Shown here in pieces: positions 8,200 to 17,014 of a DNA stretch of 64,000 nucleotides; within the stretch, counting starts at the first letter, position 1; every line of letters begins with the position of its first letter. The stretch comes from Salinibacillus aidingensis (GTDB lineage: Bacteria > Bacillota > Bacilli > Bacillales > Alkalibacillaceae), in assembly GCF_039522525.1 (NCBI RefSeq), contig NZ_BAAADO010000001.1, positions 496,001 to 560,000 of the forward strand, in the 5' to 3' direction. The notes below the pieces were generated by a model. The model had not been told where the DNA came from, did not search any database, and saw only the letters and a program-made list of their open reading frames with translations. The position numbers were made by a program, and so were the translations under genes.

Positions 8200-10398
8200 T
8201 TACTGAATCTTTCTCCGTACAGTATAAACATCATGAATTTGTTTTATCCTGTCCACAATTTTTCGCAGGTGACTAATATTGTGAATCATAATGGTAATAT
8301 TAATGGTTGCCATTTGCTTCTGGTCAGATTTACCAGTCACAGCCGTTATACTTGTTTTCGTTTCATTAATCACTTGTAATACTTCATTTAACAGACCGTG
8401 GCGATCGTAGCCTGTAATCTCGATATCCACACTGAATTGTTTGCTGTTTTCACCAGCACCTTCCCACTCTACCTCCAGCAGTCTTCCTTGAATTTCTTCG
8501 GTTTTTACATTCGGGCAGTCAGCGCGGTGAACAGATACACCTCTCCCCTTGGTAATGTACCCGACAATTTCATCACCAGGGACAGGGTTGCAGCATTTGG
8601 AAAGGCGGATTAATAGATTATCGACTCCTTTTACTTTAACGCCTGAATCCGCTTTATGCTTCTTTTGAGTCCCTACCTCCTGTTTAACCTCTTCCAATGC
8701 TTCTTCAAAATCCTGAGTTTTCTTTTGCTCCCGCACTTTATCAGCTAAACGATTGGCTATTTGAGCAGCGGTAATTCCCTGATATCCAACCGCAGCATAC
8801 ATATCTTCTTCATTATTAAAGTTGAATTTTTCCCCGACTTTACGCAGGTTTTCCTGAGTAAGAACGTCTTTTAAATTGACATTCAGATTGTGGAGTTCCT
8901 TTTCAACCTGTTCTTTCCCTTTAGCGATGTTTTCATCTCTTTGCTGTCGCTTGAAGAATTGTTTAATTTTATTCTTCGCCTGTGATGTCTTCGTGATGGT
9001 CAGCCAATCCCTTGACGGACCATAAGAATGCTTCGAGGTCATAATTTCAACGATGTCGCCGGTCTTCAGCTTATAATCAAGCGGCTCCATTTTGCCATTC
9101 ACCTTGGAACCAATGGTTTTATTCCCTATTTCCGTATGAATGCGATAAGCAAAATCAATAGGGACAGAACCTGAAGGCAACTCAATTACATCGCCTTTTG
9201 GGGTGAATACATAAACCATGTCTGAAAATAAATCCATCTTCAGGGTTTCCATAAATTCTTCGGCATCATGTGTATCATTCTGCCATTCGAGAATTTCTCT
9301 GAACCATGTTAACTTATCTTCAAAGGAGCGTTTGGGTTTATCCGGTTGCTTTTCCTCCTTATAAGCCCAATGAGCGGCAATCCCATATTCGGCAATATCA
9401 TGCATGTCTTTCGTTCGTATCTGAACTTCCAAAGGATCCCCTTTTGGTCCAATGACTGTGGTGTGAAGGGATTGATATAAATTCGGTTTTGGCATGGCAA
9501 TATAATCTTTAAAACGCCCCGGCATCGGCTTCCAGCAGGTATGAATAATCCCCAGAACAGCATAGCAGTCCTTTATGCTGTTTACAATGACACGTACAGC
9601 TAATAAGTCATAAATCTCATTAAACTGTTTATTTTGCATAACCATTTTTCGATAAATACTATATAAGTGCTTGGGGCGCCCGGAAATTTCCGCCTCTATT
9701 TGTACATCTTTTAACTGTTCCTGTATTTCATCCACGACATCGTGAATGTAATATTCCCGCTCATTACGTTTTTGCTTCATCAGGTTCACAATCCGATAGT
9801 ACTGCTGTGGATTGAGATAACGTAATGCGGTATCCTCCAGCTCCCATTTAATGGTAGATATGCCTAATCGATGAGCAATTGGCGCAAAAACTTCCAGCGT
9901 CTCATTAGCGATTCTCCGTTGCTTCTGTGGTGGTAAATGCTTAAGTGTACGCATATTATGAAGACGATCGGCAAGTTTGATTAAAATCACTCGAATATCC
10001 TTCGCCATAGCTACGAACATTTTCCGGTGATTTTCAGCCTGCTGTGCTTCTTTTGATTTATATTTAATTTTCCCTAATTTTGTGACACCGTCAACAAGCA
10101 TAGCCACTTCTGCATTAAACTCATTTTCCAGGTCTTCAATGGTCACATCCGTATCCTCGACTACATCATGGAGGAAGCCGCAAGAAACCGTATCTACATC
10201 CATTTCCAGTTCAACTAAGATACCTGCAACCTGAATCGGATGATGAATATAGGGTTCCCCGGATTTGCGAAACTGCTCTTTGTGAGCATTCTCAGCAAAC
10301 TGGTAGGCATGCCGGACAAATTCAACATCCATTTCGGACATATATTCAGAAGCGCCTTTAATCACTTCGTCTGCTTTTAATAACTTATCAGTAGACAT
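8200..10398 (-). CDS. relA: bifunctional (p)ppGpp synthetase/hydrolase
   Basis: Makes ppGpp/pppGpp from ATP and GDP/GTP on amino-acid starvation and hydrolyses it when starvation ends; the main stringent-response enzyme of Bacillus. 732 aa. The N-terminal HD hydrolase domain keeps its metal ligands (HHPIQVAGIL and FLHDVVEDTD, plus ADRLHNMRTL). The synthetase domain has RPKHLYSIYRKM, DLLAVRVIV and KPNLYQSLHTTV. TGS (SVPIDFAYRIHTEIGNK), a conserved cysteine region (LSKCCNPVPGDEIVGYITKGRG) and a C-terminal ACT domain follow. Because HD residues are intact it should be bifunctional. Start ATG at 10398 after AAGGTGA. It heads an operon with dtd. Confidence 0.98.
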   Translation of the reverse strand: MSTDKLLKADEVIKGASEYMSEMDVEFVRHAYQFAENAHKEQFRKSGEPYIHHPIQVAGILVELEMDVDTVSCGFLHDVVEDTDVTIEDLENEFNAEVAMLVDGVTKLGKIKYKSKEAQQAENHRKMFVAMAKDIRVILIKLADRLHNMRTLKHLPPQKQRRIANETLEVFAPIAHRLGISTIKWELEDTALRYLNPQQYYRIVNLMKQKRNEREYYIHDVVDEIQEQLKDVQIEAEISGRPKHLYSIYRKMVMQNKQFNEIYDLLAVRVIVNSIKDCYAVLGIIHTCWKPMPGRFKDYIAMPKPNLYQSLHTTVIGPKGDPLEVQIRTKDMHDIAEYGIAAHWAYKEEKQPDKPKRSFEDKLTWFREILEWQNDTHDAEEFMETLKMDLFSDMVYVFTPKGDVIELPSGSVPIDFAYRIHTEIGNKTIGSKVNGKMEPLDYKLKTGDIVEIMTSKHSYGPSRDWLTITKTSQAKNKIKQFFKRQQRDENIAKGKEQVEKELHNLNVNLKDVLTQENLRKVGEKFNFNNEEDMYAAVGYQGITAAQIANRLADKVREQKKTQDFEEALEEVKQEVGTQKKHKADSGVKVKGVDNLLIRLSKCCNPVPGDEIVGYITKGRGVSVHRADCPNVKTEEIQGRLLEVEWEGAGENSKQFSVDIEITGYDRHGLLNEVLQVINETKTSITAVTGKSDQKQMATINITIMIHNISHLRKIVDRIKQIHDVYTVRRKIQ

Positions 10399-10498
10399 GA
10401 AATCACCTTATATTTCAAAAAAATAAAATTTTTGATGTTTTATACATTATTATTGATATCGTACACTTTGTAAAGCAAAAACCTTAAAACAAGTTAAA

Positions 10499-10525
10499 GA
10501 AGAGTACTCTGTCTGAGCACTCTTC
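10499..10525 (-). terminator. terminator of apt
   Basis: Stem GAAGAGTACTC / GAGCACTCTTC (one A-C mismatch, 5-base loop) just after the apt stop, followed on the - strand by a TTTAACTTGTTTT stretch. The 127-base gap between relA and apt also carries a plausible but weak relA promoter (TTTACA, 17 bases, AATAAT). Confidence 0.75.
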
Positions 10526-10526
10526 C

Positions 10527-11039
10527 CTAATATTCCATTAATGTCAGGACATCATAGCCCTGCAACTTATCCCGGCCGTGTAAATAGGAGAGCTCGATTA
10601 AAAATGCACAGCCAACGACAACTCCGCCCAATTGCTCAACGAGATTTATCGTTGCTTCAATCGTTCCACCTGTGGCCAGCAGGTCGTCCGTAATCAGAAC
10701 TCTTTGTCCCGGTTTTATGGCATCTTTATGAATGGTCAAAACGTCCTTTCCATATTCAAGACCATAATCCACCTTTATAACCTCGCGTGGAAGTTTCCCT
10801 TCTTTACGCACCGGTGCAAATCCCACTTCAAGCGCATAGGAAACAGGACAGCCTATAATAAATCCGCGTGCCTCAGGGCCAACAACCACATCAATATTTA
10901 ATCGATCTGCATAGTCAACGATTTCATCAACGGCTGATTTAAATGCTTTCCCATTATCCATTAAAGTGGTGATATCTTTAAATTCGATTCCTTCCTTAGG
11001 CCAATCGTTTACAACCGTAATATATTTCTTATAATCCAT
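10527..11039 (-). CDS. apt: adenine phosphoribosyltransferase
   Basis: Salvages adenine to AMP with PRPP. 170 aa from the ATG at 11039 (MDYKKYITVV), which sits about 9 bases after AAGGAGG and gives the family length; the frame extends two codons upstream without benefit. The PRPP-binding motif VLITDDLLATGGTIEA and the adenine-binding ARGFIIG and KEGKLP segments are clear. Its start overlaps the end of recJ by 11 bases, so the two are translated from one message. Confidence 0.98.
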   Translation of the reverse strand: MDYKKYITVVNDWPKEGIEFKDITTLMDNGKAFKSAVDEIVDYADRLNIDVVVGPEARGFIIGCPVSYALEVGFAPVRKEGKLPREVIKVDYGLEYGKDVLTIHKDAIKPGQRVLITDDLLATGGTIEATINLVEQLGGVVVGCAFLIELSYLHGRDKLQGYDVLTLMEY

Positions 11040-13368
11040 GTACAACTTCCTCCTTCAAGCGGCCTTCCCCCATCTTTGAGTTCAACCACTTTTTCAGTTC
11101 AATATAAGTTGAATAATAGAGTGTCTTTTCAACCTCAATTTGGTTCATCTTTAGCTGATAGGTTGCTGATTCTGTTAAATCTTTTTTTGCCGGTTTCGTC
11201 ACATATATGAGTTCTCTATCCTCCATTTTAACAAATTGCAGCTCTAAAAACACTTTTATCATAAAGTCCACAAAATTTAAGGACCAGCCGCGTGACCGGG
11301 CAAGTGCAGCTCTATCTTTATCCAGATTCAGCCTTCCCCTTTTCATCATCATCCCATAAAACCATTTAAAATGATCCCTGTTGGGAATTTGACTAAAGTA
11401 GTTTTCTTCATTCATCTTAAAATACGCATAAATGTTTTTTGGCTTCACTTCATTTAAAACATTTGACAACTGTTCCAAAGATAGAGGAAGATCAACAAAC
11501 CATAAATGGGACACATCTTCAGATGAGAGATTTTTCCATTGATCAATATGGATAACTTGTAATTGATCATCCATCCAATCTTCAATCTCAGTTGAAGAAT
11601 CAAAGTAAAGGGCAACATGTTTTTCTGTGTCCAGCCCCTGAATCTGCTTCTGCAAATGCCTGGAGCCTCTAAAGTCAAACAACTGCCATTCTTTGATGCT
11701 TAAATCCTTCATCATAATCTGGAGCTTTTTACGTCCATTCCATTCATTAATGCCCAGTTCTCCTACAATGGACATTTTCGCATGTGGGGAAATTCCCGGA
11801 TAAAGGTGCCCCATACCAAAGCCAACTGCGTCGATGGACTTTGTATCCTTCTGAAAATTCATTTTCAAATGATTCTGTTTGGATCCAATTAAACGAATTT
11901 CACTTGCGTCATGTTCCGCAAGTTGAAAAAGAGGTTTGGGATTGCCCATTCCAAATGGAGCCAGCTTCTCTATTTCCTGAATAAATTCAAGGCTGATATC
12001 CTCCATATCCAGTTGCTTATCGATCCTTAGTACGGGCTGAAAATCCTCACTGGACAGTTTTTGATTGGCTAATTCATTAAGATCCTGACGAAGCAGTGAT
12101 ATGTCATCCAGTGAAACCGTCATGCCAGCTGCCTGGGCATGTCCACCAAAACTGATAAAACGATCCTTTATTTCCATGCAATTTTCAAAAAGGTTAAAGG
12201 TCTCAATACTTCTGGCGGATCCCTTTGCCTGCTTTTGATCATGGTCTATACCGAGTACGATGGCCGGTTTTGAATAGGACTGAACGAGACGAGAGGCCAC
12301 AATTCCCAAAACACCGGGATTCCAACCTTCACCGGCTAAAACAACAACAGAGTCCTCATGAAACTGACTCTCTTCAATCATCTTTTCTGCTTCCTTTGTG
12401 ATATCAGACACTAATTGCTGCCGTTGCTGGTTGAGGTTTTGCACTTCCTCAGCTAATTCCCGCGCAACGTCCAGATCCTGCTCCAGCAATAAGTCTACGG
12501 CAAGTTTCGCATCCTGTAAGCGGCCAACAGCATTTAATCGCGGACCAATCCCAAAACCAACATTCTCTTCTGTTACATTCCCTTCGATTCCACATACTTC
12601 TTTTAACATCTTAATTCCGGGTCGCGTGGAAGAAGTTAACGCTTTAAGACCATAATGAACAAGAACACGATTTTCATTTTGCAACGGAACAAGATCCGCT
12701 ATTGTTCCGATGGCCGCAAGCTCTAAAAAATGCCGAGGAAGCTTACCTAATAGTGCATGGGCAAGCTTGAAGGCAACTCCAACTCCCGCCAGTTCATCAA
12801 AGGGATAAGTGTCGGACACTTTTGGATGAATCGTGGCCACTGCTTCAGGTAATTCCTCCTGTGCTTCATGGTGGTCTGTAATGATCAAATCCATGCCAAG
12901 CTCTTTCGCTATATTTGCTTCATGAACCGCAGCGATTCCTGTATCAACAGTAATGATTACGGAAACATTGGCTTCTTTTGCCTGACGAAAGGCTTCTTCG
13001 TTCGGTCCATAGCCTTCTGTGAAACGGTTGGGTATGTAAAAATCCACAATCGCTCCTTTTTCTCTTAAGGCTTCCACTAAAACCGTCGTAGAGGTTACAC
13101 CATCTGCATCATAATCTCCAAAAACCAATATGTTTTCATTGTTCAGTATAGCATTTTCAATTCTTTCTATCGCTTTATTCATATCTGAAAATAAAAAGGG
13201 ATCATGGAGATCCTCTAAGGTAGGTGATAAAAATCTTTTTGCTGTATTTGTATCCTTAATGCCTCTATTCTTTAAAAGATCCTTTGTAAAGTCTGATATA
13301 GGTAAGTCAATGACACCATCATCATTCTGTTCTTCAATGACCTGCCATTGTGCTTTACTATCAATCAT
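11029..13368 (-). CDS. recJ: single-stranded-DNA-specific exonuclease RecJ
   Basis: 5'-3' exonuclease on single-stranded DNA used in recombination and repair. 779 aa. The DHH phosphoesterase core shows VFGDYDADGVTST (about residues 82-94) and ITDHHEAQ (163-170). The DHHA1 motif GGHAQAAGMTV lies near residue 400, followed by an OB-fold nucleic-acid-binding domain. The last 200 residues form the extra C-terminal domain typical of Firmicutes RecJ. Start ATG at 13368 after AGGGGTGA. The gene order LapA-like, recJ, apt, relA, dtd is the same as in B. subtilis. Confidence 0.97.
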   Translation of the reverse strand: MIDSKAQWQVIEEQNDDGVIDLPISDFTKDLLKNRGIKDTNTAKRFLSPTLEDLHDPFLFSDMNKAIERIENAILNNENILVFGDYDADGVTSTTVLVEALREKGAIVDFYIPNRFTEGYGPNEEAFRQAKEANVSVIITVDTGIAAVHEANIAKELGMDLIITDHHEAQEELPEAVATIHPKVSDTYPFDELAGVGVAFKLAHALLGKLPRHFLELAAIGTIADLVPLQNENRVLVHYGLKALTSSTRPGIKMLKEVCGIEGNVTEENVGFGIGPRLNAVGRLQDAKLAVDLLLEQDLDVARELAEEVQNLNQQRQQLVSDITKEAEKMIEESQFHEDSVVVLAGEGWNPGVLGIVASRLVQSYSKPAIVLGIDHDQKQAKGSARSIETFNLFENCMEIKDRFISFGGHAQAAGMTVSLDDISLLRQDLNELANQKLSSEDFQPVLRIDKQLDMEDISLEFIQEIEKLAPFGMGNPKPLFQLAEHDASEIRLIGSKQNHLKMNFQKDTKSIDAVGFGMGHLYPGISPHAKMSIVGELGINEWNGRKKLQIMMKDLSIKEWQLFDFRGSRHLQKQIQGLDTEKHVALYFDSSTEIEDWMDDQLQVIHIDQWKNLSSEDVSHLWFVDLPLSLEQLSNVLNEVKPKNIYAYFKMNEENYFSQIPNRDHFKWFYGMMMKRGRLNLDKDRAALARSRGWSLNFVDFMIKVFLELQFVKMEDRELIYVTKPAKKDLTESATYQLKMNQIEVEKTLYYSTYIELKKWLNSKMGEGRLKEEVVHGL

Positions 13369-13434
13369 AAATTCACCCCTAACGAACCTATTATACTAGA
13401 GGTTGTCAGGGGTAGCAAATTGAATTTTTCCTTG

Positions 13435-13761
13435 CTATTGTTTTGAATGGTTCGTGTCTGCCTCATCTTCATTGCTTTCTTCATTAGAGTCCAATAGTTC
13501 CTGTTCACCATAAGCTGTATTTTCCTGCTTCTCCTGTTTCAACTGTCTAATGGTTCTCTGCAACTGGTAAATTTTTACGAATCCGAAAGATGCCGTAATC
13601 ATACTTCCCATTAAAACAGAAATTAAAATGATTAGAATTAAAGGGGCCTCTCTCGTAAAAAACAGAAAATTAACAGGGACAGCATTTACATTAATAACAG
13701 CAAAAGTTGCAACAAGTAATGCAAAAATGATGGCAAGTATAATAGAAGTTTGTGCTTTCAT
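13435..13761 (-). CDS. LapA-domain membrane protein
   Basis: 108 aa. Two hydrophobic segments (about residues 5-27 and 36-60, joined by a short loop NAVPVNFLFFTREAP) match the LapA/DUF1049 family. The cytoplasmic tail is charged, with a coiled-coil-like start (YQLQRTIRQLKQEKQE) and an acidic end. The position upstream of recJ corresponds to yrvD of B. subtilis. The role in Gram-positive bacteria is not established. Start ATG at 13761 with GAGGTG 7 bases upstream. Confidence 0.88.
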   Translation of the reverse strand: MKAQTSIILAIIFALLVATFAVINVNAVPVNFLFFTREAPLILIILISVLMGSMITASFGFVKIYQLQRTIRQLKQEKQENTAYGEQELLDSNEESNEDEADTNHSKQ

Positions 13762-13815
13762 TCATGTTCACCTCATATATTAGACTGTTATTGTTTTTCC
13801 CCGTTCATACATAAT

Positions 13816-13852
13816 ATAAACCCTTGTCCGAATCAATTGGACAAGGGTTTAT
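13816..13852. terminator. hairpin upstream of the LapA-like gene
   Basis: Perfect 14-bp stem ATAAACCCTTGTCC / GGACAAGGGTTTAT with a 9-base loop. Read on the - strand it lies downstream of secDF and so is likely its terminator, although the following bases (ATTATG) are not a strong T-run. Confidence 0.6.
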
Positions 13853-13888
13853 TTGAACGCAAAAATATCAGCTCATAGTGCTTTGCGG

Positions 13889-14153
13889 CTCGAGTCGCCT
13901 CCGCTTTTCTATGTCCAGCTGCAGGGCCTAGCCCCTAGTCGATATAAGCAAACCTCATTACGTGGCAAAAAGCGCCACTCCATGAGGTTTGCTTATACGA
14001 CCGGGGCTAACCAAGGCCCTTCCGCTTTTCTATGTCCAGCTGCGGCTCCCAGGTCCAGGCAGTCATAAGCGGAATCCACTGCGTGACAAAAACTGTGTCA
14101 CTCCGTGTATTCTGCTTATGCTGTCGGACCTAAACGGTCGCCTCCGCTTTTCT
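13889..14153. repeat. tandem structured repeat, block 1 (2 full units plus a truncated third)
   Basis: The motif CCGCTTTTCT recurs at 13901, 14022 and 14144, a period of about 121 bp. The first two copies continue as ATGTCCAGCTGC. Each unit encloses a long imperfect hairpin; in the first, 15 bp pair perfectly (13944-13958 with 13982-13996, ATAAGCAAACCTCAT) and inner GTGGC/GCCAC and outer TAGCCCC/GGGGCTA arms extend it. The third copy stops within 1 base of the secDF stop codon. The same family occurs in opposite orientation at 58836-59105. The block accounts for most of the 13762-14153 gap; I see no gene there. Confidence 0.88.
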
Positions 14154-16412
14154 TTATACCTGCGGGCCGCCGGTTTGTTTTTTCTTTTCAAATTGAATAG
14201 GCTTCTTATCAAGCATTTTCCCTCTCCATACAAGCCAGATTTGGGCAGCAAGGAATAGGGAGGAATACATTCCGACAAGTAACCCGACTACAAGGGCAAA
14301 GGAGAAGTTTGTAATCGCTGTTGCACCGAAGATTAGCAGCATCAGTGCAGCGGCCATGGTTGTAATTGTAGTATTTACACTTCGGGTCAGGGTTTGCATT
14401 AAACTCTTATTAACGACAGTCGCCAGCTCTTTAAAGGACCTGACTCGTCTCTTCAAACGCAAATTCTCTCTGATCCGGTCAAAGGTGACAATCGTATCAT
14501 TGATTGAGTAACCCACAATGGTCAGAATGGCTGCAATGATGGTAATATCAAATTCCAGCTGGAAGATGCTAAACAGCGCGAGTACAAAGAAAGCATCATG
14601 GAGCAATGCAATAATTGCTGTAATCGCAAAGAAAAACTCAAATCTTATGGTGACATAAATAATAATTCCGATGGATGCAAATAAGACAGCGAGTACGGCA
14701 TTCTGGGCCAGCTCCTGACTAACCTCAGGTGATACGGTACTTACACTTGGTTCATTTCCATACTTATCATTAAAATGAGCTTTTACATCTGCAATGGTAT
14801 CCTCAGACAATACCGAATCAAAACGAACCATTACAATTTCGTTCTGGTCACCAGCCCGTGTATATTCCACAGGTTCAAGTCCTAATTCATCAAATCCATT
14901 TTCGACTTCTTCAACGGTTATCGTTTGATCGGCAAGCACCTGTATACGGGAACCATGAGTGAAATCAATCCCCAGGTTTAACCGGAAAGCAGCAAGGAAT
15001 ATAATCCCTATTACGACTAATATGGTTGAAGCCATAATGAATTTCTTCCGGTGTTTTACAATATCAAAGAACCTGCCGAGGAATCTCGGTTCAACTTCCT
15101 CACCTTTTTTAATATCTTTTATTTCATCATTCTTAACACCAAACCATCCCGGTCGTTTATTCAAGGCTTTACTGTTCACCCAAAGCCCCATTAACAAACG
15201 GGTTCCATACACGGCCGTAATAAAGCTGACTAAAATACTTACAATTAACATGGTCGCAAACCCTTTTACAGAGCTTGTACCATACATGAATAATACAGCC
15301 GCGGCGATTAATGTTGTAATATTGGCGTCAAAAATGGCTGATAGGGATTGTTTATTCCCGGAACGATACGCCGACAGCATACTTTTTCCGGCTTTCAACT
15401 CCTCTTTAATCCGCTCAAAGGTAATAATATTTGCATCGACAGCCATACCAACTCCGAGTACTAATGCTGCCAGTCCCGGAAGCGTTAAAACCCCATTCAT
15501 AAGATTAAAAATGAGTAAGATTAAGAAGATGTAAGCACTAATGGTAATCACAGACACTACACCTGGGAATCGGTAATAGCCAATCATATATAGGAAAATT
15601 AAACCAACGCCAATTGCACTGGCAAGAATGGTCTTATCCAATGATTGCTCCCCGAATTGCGCACCTACAGAAACTGAATATAGTTCTGTCATATTCACAG
15701 GCAAGGAGCCGGCATTAATAATATCCGCAAGCCTTTGTGCTTCATCAACGGTAAATTCACCTGTGATCATGATATTCTTACTGTTAATGGGACCTTCTGA
15801 TAAGCCTGGTGCTGAGATATATTTTGGATCCTCTTTTTTGGCCTCTTCTTTATAAGAATCCCCTTCCTCATAATCCATCCAGATGACTAGTTTATCGTTA
15901 GGGGCACCCCGTTCATAAAGCTTGGTTGTGACCTCTTTAACTCTTTCAGCACTTTTCATTTCCAGGGTAACAATCGGCTGTTTCGTTCTTGGGTGGAAAT
16001 CCTGTTTCGCACTCTGCTCCACCACATTAGAGCCATCTAAAAACTCTTTATCATTCACACCACGAAAGGATAAGCGTGCCTGTGTGGATAGCAGCTCACG
16101 AGCTTCAGTCTGATCCTGAATGCCAGCTAATTGAACACGTATCCGGTTATCCCCTTCAATATCGATTTGAGTTTCACTAATCCCGAGTACGTCGACCCTT
16201 TCACGCAGCGCCTTTACTGTGGCTTTTAAATCATCACCAGTTATATTCTGGTCTTCATCTACAGGTTCAACTTCATATAAAATTTCAAATCCACCCTGCA
16301 GATCAAGCCCCAATGGAATGCCTTTTGAAATATCTGTTGTCGTTGTCCCGATCACTCCTGCCAGTATAAATGTGATCAGGAAAAAAGCAATAATTCTACC
16401 TTTTTTTACCAT
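14154..16412 (-). CDS. secDF: fused protein translocase subunits SecD-SecF
   Basis: Membrane-embedded proton-driven helper of the Sec translocon that pulls exported proteins out of the SecYEG channel. 752 aa, SecD and SecF in one chain as in B. subtilis. The SecD half has an N-terminal membrane segment, the GLDLQGGFEILYEV motif, a large extracytoplasmic P1 region and then five membrane segments with GVGMAVDANIITFERI. The SecF half (from about residue 450) has GIDFTHGSRIQVL and IVGYSINDTIVTFDRIREN. Twelve membrane spans are expected. Start ATG at 16412. The stop abuts a repeat block. Confidence 0.98.
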   Translation of the reverse strand: MVKKGRIIAFFLITFILAGVIGTTTTDISKGIPLGLDLQGGFEILYEVEPVDEDQNITGDDLKATVKALRERVDVLGISETQIDIEGDNRIRVQLAGIQDQTEARELLSTQARLSFRGVNDKEFLDGSNVVEQSAKQDFHPRTKQPIVTLEMKSAERVKEVTTKLYERGAPNDKLVIWMDYEEGDSYKEEAKKEDPKYISAPGLSEGPINSKNIMITGEFTVDEAQRLADIINAGSLPVNMTELYSVSVGAQFGEQSLDKTILASAIGVGLIFLYMIGYYRFPGVVSVITISAYIFLILLIFNLMNGVLTLPGLAALVLGVGMAVDANIITFERIKEELKAGKSMLSAYRSGNKQSLSAIFDANITTLIAAAVLFMYGTSSVKGFATMLIVSILVSFITAVYGTRLLMGLWVNSKALNKRPGWFGVKNDEIKDIKKGEEVEPRFLGRFFDIVKHRKKFIMASTILVVIGIIFLAAFRLNLGIDFTHGSRIQVLADQTITVEEVENGFDELGLEPVEYTRAGDQNEIVMVRFDSVLSEDTIADVKAHFNDKYGNEPSVSTVSPEVSQELAQNAVLAVLFASIGIIIYVTIRFEFFFAITAIIALLHDAFFVLALFSIFQLEFDITIIAAILTIVGYSINDTIVTFDRIRENLRLKRRVRSFKELATVVNKSLMQTLTRSVNTTITTMAAALMLLIFGATAITNFSFALVVGLLVGMYSSLFLAAQIWLVWRGKMLDKKPIQFEKKKQTGGPQV

Positions 16413-16475
16413 GGTGTCGTGCTCCTCCTTCTATTACACCTAAAAACAAAACTATGATTATGTACAAATAAATGA

Positions 16476-16778
16476 CTATTCTGCATTTCCTTTTCCAGTT
16501 AGTGCCTCAATCTGTGCCATTAAATCATCATTTCGTTCCTGATAAATTTCCCGAGCTAAATAGCTCATAAAAACACCTGAATCTAAATGAAGAATATCCT
16601 GGACGATCTCATACAGTCTTTTTTCGACTTCTTTTTTCCAAACTTTCTTTTCCAGGCAATCCCACACCTGCTGTTCCGTTGCTTTGTCATAACCTAATAC
16701 ATGAAGTTCATCAACTTTACTCGTTAATACGGGTGTGACAAAAGGCCGCCATTCCTTTACATTTCTGACCTCTTTCAT
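16476..16778 (-). CDS. comN: post-transcriptional regulator ComN family
   Basis: 100 aa from the ATG at 16778 (MKEVRNVKEWRPF), 7 bases after AGGGGG; a 15-codon upstream extension is not supported. The sequence (RPFVTPVLTSKVDELHVLGY, VWDCLEKKVWKKE, FMSYLAREIY) matches the YrzD/ComN family. In B. subtilis this small cytoplasmic protein controls comE mRNA at the post-transcriptional level. The location beside secDF and divergent from spoVB is the same. The assignment rests on recognised sequence and synteny. Confidence 0.87.
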   Translation of the reverse strand: MKEVRNVKEWRPFVTPVLTSKVDELHVLGYDKATEQQVWDCLEKKVWKKEVEKRLYEIVQDILHLDSGVFMSYLAREIYQERNDDLMAQIEALTGKGNAE

Positions 16779-16960
16779 AAACCTGCCCCCTAATTTAATC
16801 GTGTGTATAGCGTTTATGCTCATTTATACCATTAAGCCAAAATTTTGCCCCACGGCTTCATTACCACCACGAACTGGTTATGGTTAAATATCGTATGTTC
16901 ACGCATCATGATAAAACCGAAAAGCTTCATCGGGCTTGTCATGCTTGACCACCCTTCATG

Positions 16961-16981
16961 CATATACATTCATTGTATATG
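16961..16981. promoter_or_regulatory. dyad in the comN-spoVB divergent control region
   Basis: Perfect inverted repeat CATATACA / TGTATATG with a 5-base centre, 34 bases before the spoVB start. It could be an operator or part of the mRNA leader. The factor is unknown. Confidence 0.4.
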
Positions 16982-17014
16982 ATTTTTACATTTTTGAGAA
17001 GGCAGGGCAAACAT

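Noticed and set aside
13853..14278. Several small open frames with phrases such as FYVQLQG and FYVQLRLPG
   Set aside because: They are translations of the 121-bp repeat units and recur because the DNA repeats.
14959..15534. 191-codon open frame opposite secDF
   Set aside because: Antisense shadow of a well-supported gene; no ribosome site and unusual composition.
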